Assembly (NCBI GenBank): GCA_008729055.1
Contig: SDUX01000008.1
Coordinates: 5,543,756 to 5,607,755 of the forward strand
DNA from: Pyropia haitanensis
Lineage: Eukaryota; Rhodophyta; Bangiophyceae; Bangiales; Bangiaceae
Direction: 5' to 3'
Length of the DNA: 64,000 bases
Shown here: in pieces, positions 56,699-64,000 of the stretch
How the letters are laid out: every line of letters begins with the position of its first letter
Position numbering within the stretch: the stretch's first letter is position 1
Notes under the pieces: generated by a model
Told to the model about the DNA's origin: nothing
Seen by the model: only the letters and a program-made list of their open reading frames with translations
Databases searched by the model: none
Translations under genes and position numbers: made by a program

Positions 56699-59600
56699 AT
56701 GGCCGCCCACACGATCATCACAGGCGAGACGGGCAACACGTACGCGCTGCTGGAGAAGATTGGCGCCGGCGCGTACGGCACCGTCTACAAGGGCTTGTGG
56801 CAGCAGCTGGGCCGGCATGTGGCGGTCAAGCGCGTCGCGACGGGCCGCTTTTCGGTGGACGAGGAGCGGGCGCTGCGGTCGGAAATCGAGCTGTTTAAGA
56901 ACCTCAAGCACCCACACATTGTGAACTACGTGGAGGCAGTGCACGCGTCAGACGACTACCTCGACATTGTGATGGAATACGTCGAGGGCGGCTCCCTGTT
57001 TGCCGTCATCAACCACATTCGTCGATCCCTCCCGCCCGACGCGGTGCGGGTGTTTGCCGAGCCCGTCGCCGCCGCGTTTGCCCGCCAGGTGCTCATTGGG
57101 CTGACCTACCTCCACGACCAGGGGGTCGTCCACCGGGACATCAAATGTGCCAACCTGCTCGTTACCAAGGAGTCGGTTGTCAAGCTCGCGGACTTTGGGG
57201 TGTCGGCCAACAAGCCCGCCTCCGCGTCGGCGGCACAGGACGTGGCGGGCACACCCCACTGGATGGCGCCCGAGATTATCACCCAGTCGGGCTTCTCCAC
57301 CGCGTCGGACATTTGGTCCGTCGGCGCCACCGTCATTGAGCTCCTCACCGGCGAGCCCCCATACTCGGACCTGTCGGGCATCACAGCCCTCTTCCGCATC
57401 GTCTCGGACGACCGGCCGCCGCTGCCGTCGGACCTGTCGGCCGACGCGGCGCACTTCCTGCTGCGCTGCTTTGATAAGGACATGCACTCCCGTGCGACCG
57501 CGGCGGAGCTGCTCAACCACTCGTGGCTGGCGGCGGCGGCGGCGCTGATGCCAGAGCCAACACCGGGGGGGTCCAAGCTGCGTCGCCGGCTTGGGGCGGC
57601 GGAGCTGTCGACGAGTAGCGGCGAGTGGGACGCCCCCGATGGCCAGGAAGCGCAGGTGCTGGCGTCGTCTGCGCCAGCAGTGTTGGAGGTTGGCGGCGGC
57701 GGTGGCGGCGGCGGCGACGTTGCTGTCGCGTCGTCGCCCTTTCAGTGCCTCAGCGCGTACTGTGAGGGGGACGAGGACGACAACTTTGAGGACATGCTCG
57801 GGGACTTTGATGACGGCGCTTTCCCCGCGCAGTCCTCCGACTCTGCCCTGTCGCAAGAGCGACTGCGGCAGTCGGACGGGGATCCGCTGTCGTCCATGAT
57901 TGCGCCCTCCTCCTCGTCGCACCTCTCCACCAGGCTGCTGAGGTTAGACCTGGACAACGTGCCGCGGCACCACCCGGCCTCACTCCCGAATTCCACGTTT
58001 GACTGGGAGGAGCCCGCAGCCTCGGGTGGGCGCGGGCGGGAGCCAGACAGCTCCGCGCCCGCGTCGGCGCCGCCATGGCCCGAGCCCATTTTTGACGACG
58101 CCGACGCGCTCGCCGACGTGTCGCTGACGGAGAAGCCGCCGTCCATCCCAGACGTGGACTACCCGGCACCAGAAACGCCCGTCCGGGGTGCCGGCGGCGC
58201 CCGGTCGGTCGCGACGGGCAGGCAGTCTCAGCGTGCGTCCGTGTCTGGCCTCGCCCTGCCTGCGGGCCCTGCTTCGTCGACCGATGGCGCCGACCTGAGC
58301 AGCGGCTCCCTCCCGCCGCTGGGACCGGCCCCCGCGCTGGCCCACTTGTCGTCCTCTTTCCGGCGCTCCCGGAGTGACCTGGCGGGCGGCGCCCATCTAC
58401 CGATTCGCGGCGGCGGCGGCGGCGGCGGCGGCGGCGTGCGCCCGGGCCACCGCGACGGTAGCGCCGCCTCCCTCACGGGTGCCGGCCGGGCTCGGTCCGC
58501 CGACGTGGACCCGTTTGCCGGCATGGGCGAAGACCCCGAGGCTGCTGCGGAACGCGCTCGCGCCGCGGCGGAGCGGGCCAACTGGGCACGCGCGCGGGCG
58601 GCGATGCTGGCGCTCGACGGTCCGCCCGCGACGGCTGCCATCGCCGCCGACACGCTGGTCCACATTCTGCGGGAGCACCCCGAGCAGGGGGCGGCGTTGA
58701 TGTACGAGCCGGGGCTCATCCCACTGCTGGAGCTGCTCGAGCGGGGCGACGCGACCGACGAGCGGCGGACGATTGCGCTGTTGAACATTGCGCTGGCGCT
58801 GGCGTACACCAGCTGTGGGAATGAGGCTCCGGTGGGGCGGTGTTATCTGGATGACGACCTGCTTAGCGATGGCTCGCTGTCCACCGGGGCGGGCGGCGGC
58901 GACGGGAGCTCGTCGTCGGGCGGCGGGGAGCGGCTGGCGCCATCACGGCCGACGCGGCATCATCACCACCGGTCGGTCAGCCTTGACTATTTGCCCATCC
59001 CTGTCGGAGCGGCAGAGGGCACGTCCCGGCCTGGTGCGCCGTCCATGTCCTCGCCTTCCGTCGCCGATGGGGTGGTTCGAGACAATGTGGTGCGGCAGGT
59101 AGCGGCCAACGCGGTCGCCACGGGGATGAACGAGCCGTGCAGCCCAAAGTCGGGGCGCACCAGCCTTGGTGGGGAGGAGCTCATCGCGGCGCTGGAGACG
59201 GGGTCGTCCCCGTCACCCTGGAAGGCAGACCCGCCCGACAGCGGCGGCGGCGGCGGCCCGGCCGTGCCCGTTGCGAATCTGCGGCCGCGCGCCAGGGGAG
59301 CTGTGGCGGGGCAACCCCTATCGACCATACCGGCAGGCGCTGCTGGTGGCGGGTCAGTGTCGTTGTCTCAGCTCCCACTGCGGCATCGGGATGTTGGCGG
59401 CGGCGGCGGCGGTGACGGCGGCGGCGGCGGCGGTGGACCTAGCTTGCCCGCGGTCCCTGCGGGTTTAGGCACGCTTTCCATTGCGCCCGACGTGCGCACA
59501 TCTGCAGCACCGCCGCTGTATCAGACGTCTGGCCAGCGGCACAGCCCCGGTGTGCGTGCCGCGTGGTCGGTCCCTTCCGGCGCGCTGGGCAGCTACCCAC

Positions 59601-61495
59601 CCGTGCGGGACGTGCGGGAGGATCTGTGCCTCGCCGGCTTCCTCCCCGTTGCGATGCGCCTGTGTGACCGTCGGCGTCCGGCTGCCGTGCGGTTGCGGGC
59701 GGCGCAGCTGTTGGACGTGGTCTTGGAGTTACCATCCACCCTGCAGATGCTGGTGGCGTGCCGTGGCTTCACTGTGTACGTGGACATGCTGTCTGACGGG
59801 GTGGATGAGGACCAGGTCGACGGCGATGGCAGCCATGCGCGTCAGGCGGCACCATCGTTGGCGGCGTTTGCTCTCCCGCCGCGACAACGGCGGCTGCGGA
59901 GGATGGTTTGGGAGCTGTGGGAGCTAGCTTTGCGGGGCATCAACCGGATGCTCAACATGGAGTCTGGGCGATACAAGCGGGACTTTTGCCGCCGCTTTGC
60001 GTGGTGTGGATTGCTCGAGCCAATCGCAGCGGCGCTCCTGCGGACGAGCCAGGGCGACAGACATGCCCTTCTACCTGACGCTGCGGATGTCACCATTCCT
60101 GACTGCCCGACATCCCCCCCATACGATCACCGGATAGTGGCGCTGGCACGGCTGCTGCAGTCGTTTGCGGCGCGGGCGGATTCAGTGGTCAAGGCGCGGA
60201 TGGCCACTGCCGGGGTGCTCGAGCCTATGATTGCGGCGCTCCAACAGGGTACGCCGGTGGACGCGGGCGCCCGCGTCAATGGCTGGACTGGCGGCGGCGG
60301 TGGCGGCGACGGCACCAGGCCTGCACTCGACGCTGCGGCCACGGGCGAGGACGCCGCCCTTGTCGACGCCCCCGCTGGTCCTACCTCCACGACAGTGCCA
60401 CTGGGGGGCACGGAGGCTGACAGCCTCCCAGCGTTGCTTACCGGGCCGGGGTCCCCGCTGCAGTCGCCCGACGCGCCTCAGCCGAGCCTTCCCACCGCCG
60501 CACGGGAGGCCCTATTCAATTGCCTGCGGGACCTGTCGCGGGACCCGCTGACGCACGAGGCCCTCACCTCAGCGGGTGCCCTGCGGGTGCTGGTCGGCGA
60601 GCTGGGCCGCCCGTCGACGAGCGTGGAGCTGGCCCGCTGCGTTGTCTCGTCTGTGTGTGACTTGTGCATGGTGTCGGCGGAGCGTCAAGAGGCAGCCGCC
60701 GTTGCGGGGCTCGTGCCGCACCTCGAGGTGGCCATCCGGAGCAACGACGTCAACCTGTCGGCCGTGTGCATCAGCATCTACTCGGGGCTGGGCCTGGCGG
60801 GGCCACGCTCCCGGGCGGCCCTGTCGGCCGCCAGCGGGGTGGACACGTATACCCAGCTGCTGTCGTCGTCTACTACGCTGGCGCGATGGCAGGCGCGCAT
60901 CCTCTCCTCCCTAGCCGAGTGGCTGGACGTGGACGCGGCGCACGTGGAGGCGCGGCTGGCGTCGACCACCGCGGTGAACCACATTGTGGTGTGCATGTCG
61001 CGGCTGCAGCTCCGCCACGCCGAGGCGATGCTCGAGCCGTACCGCGCGCTGGTGGCCACGTCGCGGACGGTGAACAAAGCGCTCGGCGGCCGCCGCACCC
61101 TCATTCGCCTCTTCACCCAGTGGCTGAGCCCCCCCGGCTGGGCCGCCCCCTCCCCGTCTTTGACAATGGCGGACGCTGCGTACCAGCGCGGCGCCGCGGC
61201 GGCGACCCCGTCGGGGGCGGCGTCTGTCGCGTCGGCTGCGGCGACGCCCACCCCCGGCGACGGATCTGACTGGGCCGGCGGCGGGGGCCCGCGCGTGCGC
61301 CTCCTCCTCCTCCGCATTCTCCTCGCGCACGCGCGGCAGTGGACGCCGGACACGGTGGCGTTCCAGTACGCGCGGCGGGAGCTGGGCCTCGACGCGGTCG
61401 CCGCCGCAATGGCCGCCGACGACGGCGCCATCCCGGTGCGGGAGCAGGCGCTGCTGCTGTCGGGACAGCTCGACGCGCTGCGCGGGTGCAACTGA
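56699..61495 (+). CDS. SEPH/Cdc7/MAP3K-epsilon-type protein kinase with armadillo-like C-terminus
   Basis: A 1598-residue, intronless kinase. The ATG at 56699 immediately precedes the domain (MAAHTIITGETGNTYALLEK), as in plant MAP3K-epsilon and fungal SepH/Cdc7, kinases of the septation/mitotic-exit pathway. The kinase domain spans residues about 15-280: IGAGAYGTVYKG, catalytic Lys about 43, HRDIKCANLL (Asp about 147), DFGVSANKP (Asp about 165) and GTPHWMAPE. A ~350-residue Ser/Gly-rich linker with acidic patches follows, then alpha-helical armadillo/HEAT-like repeats (from about 58530; examples near GLIPLLELLERGD, AGFLPVAMRLCDRRRP, AGVLEPMIAALQQG and GALRVLVGELG) interrupted by Gly-rich loops, to the C-terminus. 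The domain order matches the SEPH group. No frame break is seen over 4.8 kb. Confidence 0.92.
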   Translation: MAAHTIITGETGNTYALLEKIGAGAYGTVYKGLWQQLGRHVAVKRVATGRFSVDEERALRSEIELFKNLKHPHIVNYVEAVHASDDYLDIVMEYVEGGSLFAVINHIRRSLPPDAVRVFAEPVAAAFARQVLIGLTYLHDQGVVHRDIKCANLLVTKESVVKLADFGVSANKPASASAAQDVAGTPHWMAPEIITQSGFSTASDIWSVGATVIELLTGEPPYSDLSGITALFRIVSDDRPPLPSDLSADAAHFLLRCFDKDMHSRATAAELLNHSWLAAAAALMPEPTPGGSKLRRRLGAAELSTSSGEWDAPDGQEAQVLASSAPAVLEVGGGGGGGGDVAVASSPFQCLSAYCEGDEDDNFEDMLGDFDDGAFPAQSSDSALSQERLRQSDGDPLSSMIAPSSSSHLSTRLLRLDLDNVPRHHPASLPNSTFDWEEPAASGGRGREPDSSAPASAPPWPEPIFDDADALADVSLTEKPPSIPDVDYPAPETPVRGAGGARSVATGRQSQRASVSGLALPAGPASSTDGADLSSGSLPPLGPAPALAHLSSSFRRSRSDLAGGAHLPIRGGGGGGGGGVRPGHRDGSAASLTGAGRARSADVDPFAGMGEDPEAAAERARAAAERANWARARAAMLALDGPPATAAIAADTLVHILREHPEQGAALMYEPGLIPLLELLERGDATDERRTIALLNIALALAYTSCGNEAPVGRCYLDDDLLSDGSLSTGAGGGDGSSSSGGGERLAPSRPTRHHHHRSVSLDYLPIPVGAAEGTSRPGAPSMSSPSVADGVVRDNVVRQVAANAVATGMNEPCSPKSGRTSLGGEELIAALETGSSPSPWKADPPDSGGGGGPAVPVANLRPRARGAVAGQPLSTIPAGAAGGGSVSLSQLPLRHRDVGGGGGGDGGGGGGGPSLPAVPAGLGTLSIAPDVRTSAAPPLYQTSGQRHSPGVRAAWSVPSGALGSYPPVRDVREDLCLAGFLPVAMRLCDRRRPAAVRLRAAQLLDVVLELPSTLQMLVACRGFTVYVDMLSDGVDEDQVDGDGSHARQAAPSLAAFALPPRQRRLRRMVWELWELALRGINRMLNMESGRYKRDFCRRFAWCGLLEPIAAALLRTSQGDRHALLPDAADVTIPDCPTSPPYDHRIVALARLLQSFAARADSVVKARMATAGVLEPMIAALQQGTPVDAGARVNGWTGGGGGGDGTRPALDAAATGEDAALVDAPAGPTSTTVPLGGTEADSLPALLTGPGSPLQSPDAPQPSLPTAAREALFNCLRDLSRDPLTHEALTSAGALRVLVGELGRPSTSVELARCVVSSVCDLCMVSAERQEAAAVAGLVPHLEVAIRSNDVNLSAVCISIYSGLGLAGPRSRAALSAASGVDTYTQLLSSSTTLARWQARILSSLAEWLDVDAAHVEARLASTTAVNHIVVCMSRLQLRHAEAMLEPYRALVATSRTVNKALGGRRTLIRLFTQWLSPPGWAAPSPSLTMADAAYQRGAAAATPSGAASVASAAATPTPGDGSDWAGGGGPRVRLLLLRILLAHARQWTPDTVAFQYARRELGLDAVAAAMAADDGAIPVREQALLLSGQLDALRGCN

Positions 61496-63234
61496 GGGGC
61501 GGAGGCGGCGGACCCGGAGACGGGGGGGGTCAAGACGGGGGGTGTGTGCAGCAACGACTGCTGACCCGCTCCCCGCCCTGTGCGCATCACTTTGTCGACG
61601 CGCAGCATGCGTGGCGGGGTGCGTGGGCGCCGGCCCCCGTTTCGGGAACCCACTTTGCTGGGGGGCCCTGCGGTCGCGCCGCCGCGCCACGGTGGTGCTA
61701 GCTGGCCGTCGCGGCTGGCGTGCCCGCCCGTCGCCACAACGCGCACCTTGTCAGCGCGGGGCGGCTGCAGCCCGTGGGTGCGACGCGTCGGCGACGGCGC
61801 CGTCGCCCGTCCCGCCCACCCACCCTCTTGTGTACCCGCGCGCTCGCGCGCGCGCACCTCTTGGCTGTGAGCCACAGCAGTGCTACGATGGACGCTACGC
61901 AGGGCGCCACCACCGGCGGCATGCGCGCCCCGCCCTATCCGCGGCGGGGCCGGAAGGCGCCTCCTGGCGTCTTCACACCCGTCGCGGCGTCGGCCGCCGT
62001 AGCGTGCCGTCGCTACCGTCTACGCCCTCTTGCCTACGAGGGACACGTGGAGCCCGCTCCTGGGCGCCGCGGGGCGAGGCCGGCGAGGAGCCGGCCGGGT
62101 GTGGGGGGGGATGGCAAGGCAGCAGTCTCACCGGCCGTGTCATTCACGGCGGGCGCCCCGTCTCCCCCCCGTGACGCTGGTTAGGAGCGGCGCCCCCCCC
62201 CCGGGCAGGCCCGCGGCTGCACGGCACGCCCGCTGTTGCGGGCTGTGCGCTGCGGGGGGGCGCGGCGCGCGACGCCGACGAGGTTGCGGCCGTGGCGCTG
62301 CGGTTTCGGCGGCTCAACCCCCGTGTCCCTCGCTCTGTGGGTGCCCCCCCCCCCCCCCGGCCCCCCCTGGCTGCGCCGCGCCACTGCAACGGGGCGGGCG
62401 GCCGCGCGGTCGCCGAGGGGAGGAGGCAACGGGGGTGTGCGCGGAGTCGCGGGTTACGCGGGGCGAGCGTGGTGGGGGTGGGCCGAGGGCGTGGGGGGAG
62501 CGCGCCGCGAGCGTGCCGCCGTCGTCCCGCTCGCCGCGGCCGCGCCGCCCCGTTGGTGGCCGCGTCCCGCACCCATCCCCCGTCTTTGTTCCTTTTTTCA
62601 CTTTTGGATGGATGGGGGCGGCATCCGCGTCTGTCAACCCCCCCCCCCCCCGTTGCCCGCTCGTGCGCGCCCCGCCGCGCGCCACTACCGCGTCGGCGGC
62701 GGGCGCCACCGCCGCGTGTCGCCGCCCCGCGGCGCGTCGTCACGTGGCGAGAAGCAGGGCAATATCGTGCTGCACCGTTGTCAACGATGGTCGGGGAGTT
62801 GGGCGCCTGTCGATTGGGGGAGGCGGTTCCTGCTCGTGCTTGGCCACTGCGAGCCGCCGGCGGGCACGCACCCACCTGGTGGATGTGAGGGGCGCTCTCT
62901 GGAGCCGCCATCACGCGCCTCGCCAGTCTGCACGGGGGAGATCGGCGGTGGGGGGGATGGGCGGTGGGGGGGAGACGGGTGCAGACGGGAGCGACGAACG
63001 CGGCGGGCGTCAACCCGTGGGTCCCACCGGCTGCCGTGGCCCGCGCGGTAGCGGGCGTTGTGGCCCGTCGACGGGCGGTGCGTGTCGGCATGCAGCCTCC
63101 TCCAAGCGCGGCGGAGACGGACAGACCCATGACTGCGAGAAACGAGCAACGTGCCCCCCGTTGTTGCGTGCCCCATCCACAACACTCTGCTCACACCCCC
63201 CCTCGCCCCACCCCCACGCACGCGCTTGAGCCTC
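61496..63234. other. Convergent intergenic region, no gene
   Basis: This 1.7-kb GC-rich region separates the kinase (+) from the methyltransferase-like gene (-). No recognisable protein was found on either strand. Confidence 0.5.
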
Positions 63235-64000
63235 TCATGGCGACGCCTCCCGCCGACGCCACAGGGCGGGCACCCACCGCGGCGTCGACCGCACGTACGC
63301 GGCGTACTCGTCGCCAAAGCGCGCGGCGAGCGTGGGCTCCTCCACCGCCACAATCTGCACGTGCATGAACGAACAAAACGCGATGGCGTACAGCGCGGTG
63401 CGCGCGCTGTCGCGCACGCCCGCCTGGCCGGCGACCAGCGCCACCGCGCCAGCAATCATCGGGTTGCGGCTGACCCGGAACGGGCCGGCCGTGACCAGCC
63501 GGCGCGGGGAGGTGGCCGACTCGGGCGACAGCGTGCCGTCGCCAACGGTGTAGAAGAGCGCCACCGTCCACACCAGCAGCGTCGCGCCCGCCACGGCCGC
63601 CACCCACCCCACCACCGCGGCGGGGCGGACGGCGCCCCACGACGGCGGCGCGCGCCACGCAAGTGCCGCGACCAGCGGTGGCGGGGGCCACCACGACGCC
63701 GCCGACGGAGCCGCCTTGCCCGCCGCCGCCGCCGCCGCCGCCGCCCGGTCGGCACGGACGAGCGTCTCGACGAGGAGCCCCGCCACCGACGCGGGGATCG
63801 TCAGCGACTTGGCCGCGGCCAACGCCCGCGAGGCAGTCCACGGCGCCAGGTGGACCGCCACCACCAGTACCGCTGACGCCTTGAGCGGCAGCACGTCGGC
63901 GGGGCGGAGCGCGGGGTTGGCGGCGCTCGCAATCGCCGCGACGAGCAGGTGGTGGATGGCAAAGAGCAGCGTCACCTCGGACGACACCTGCCGCACGTAC
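63235..64000 (-). CDS. Isoprenylcysteine carboxyl methyltransferase-like membrane protein (5' end beyond window)
   Basis: The C-terminal 250 or so residues of a multi-pass membrane protein; no ATG is found before the window edge, so it is 5'-partial. Hydrophobic helices precede a C-terminal motif block: VTAGPFRVSRNPMIAGAVAL, then a helix with FCSFMHVQIVAVEEPTLAAR and FGDEYAAYVRSTPRWVP. The pattern G-P-(F/Y)-x-x-x-R-(N/H)-P, then E-E-P-x-L-x-x-x-(F/Y)-G-x-x-Y-x-x-Y is that of the ICMT/PEMT/NnrU-like membrane methyltransferases, which use S-adenosylmethionine. The substrate cannot be assigned; a bacterial-type or plastid isoprenylcysteine methyltransferase homologue is as likely as the CAAX-processing enzyme. 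An Ala-run insert precedes the motif block. Confidence 0.78.
   Translation of the reverse strand, partial: YVRQVSSEVTLLFAIHHLLVAAIASAANPALRPADVLPLKASAVLVVAVHLAPWTASRALAAAKSLTIPASVAGLLVETLVRADRAAAAAAAAGKAAPSAASWWPPPPLVAALAWRAPPSWGAVRPAAVVGWVAAVAGATLLVWTVALFYTVGDGTLSPESATSPRRLVTAGPFRVSRNPMIAGAVALVAGQAGVRDSARTALYAIAFCSFMHVQIVAVEEPTLAARFGDEYAAYVRSTPRWVPALWRRREASP

Noticed and set aside
1..64000. tRNA, rRNA or other structured RNA genes
   Set aside because: No convincing A/B-box pair or conserved rRNA core was seen by eye. A tRNAscan or Infernal run would be decisive.

Overview
The window is very GC-rich eukaryotic nuclear DNA. It has single-gene transcription units on both strands, small spliceosomal introns (225-448 nt, GT..AG), a TATA-type core promoter in front of the first gene, and eukaryote-specific proteins: proteasome Rpt1, spliceosomal PRP5/DDX46, a SEPH/MAP3K-epsilon kinase and a GT61 glycosyltransferase. 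Two nuclear genes encode apparently plastid-directed proteins, one of them of the DUF1823 family otherwise typical of cyanobacteria and plants. The source is therefore most likely a photosynthetic eukaryote. The extreme GC content, Gly/Ala/Pro-rich insertions and few introns would suit a bangiophyte red alga (Porphyra/Pyropia type), but that assignment is an inference; another GC-rich alga is possible.

Layout. 1-2095: G-homopolymer-rich DNA ending in a TATA promoter; 2096-3628 (+) bZIP factor. 3629-9442: no recognisable gene, with a 105-bp tandem duplication and a CCAAT-box cluster in a lower-GC island. 9443-10636 (+) type I membrane protein, convergent with Rpt1 at 11398-12681 (-). 13604-15933 (+) CaMKK-like kinase with a PH-like N-terminus, convergent with a coiled-coil multi-pass membrane protein at 16355-18177 (-). 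18178-20283: noncoding with short tandem repeats. 20284-22637 (-) RG/AT-hook-rich protein, divergent from the PRP5/DDX46 helicase at 23513-28109 (+), which converges on a plastid DUF1823 protein at 28510-29633 (-). 29788-31426: two adjacent foldback/MITE-like elements. 32012-33135 (-) aquaporin, 34365-35279 (-) plastid membrane protein, 36042-38465 (-) GT61 glycosyltransferase. 41916-43141 (+) acireductone dioxygenase converges on an Egt1/EgtB-like sulfoxide synthase at 43649-46044 (-). 46045-51643: no recognisable gene. 51644-52734 (-) and 53990-55655 (-) are two membrane proteins. 56699-61495 (+) is the SEPH/MAP3K-epsilon-type kinase. 63235 to the window edge (-) is an isoprenylcysteine-methyltransferase-like protein.

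The genes form no operon. Functional links are limited to housekeeping (protein turnover, splicing), signalling (two kinases), plastid function, and two neighbouring non-haem-iron enzymes of sulfur metabolism (ARD and the Egt1-like enzyme). The most striking genome-wide signal is that the reading frames of six genes break at seven points lying at or beside G/C homopolymers of 10-14 bases. Every break has the same sign: one base is missing. This looks like systematic homopolymer contraction in the assembly, although transcriptional slippage cannot be excluded by reading alone. Six of the eight introns resolved begin with GTACGT.
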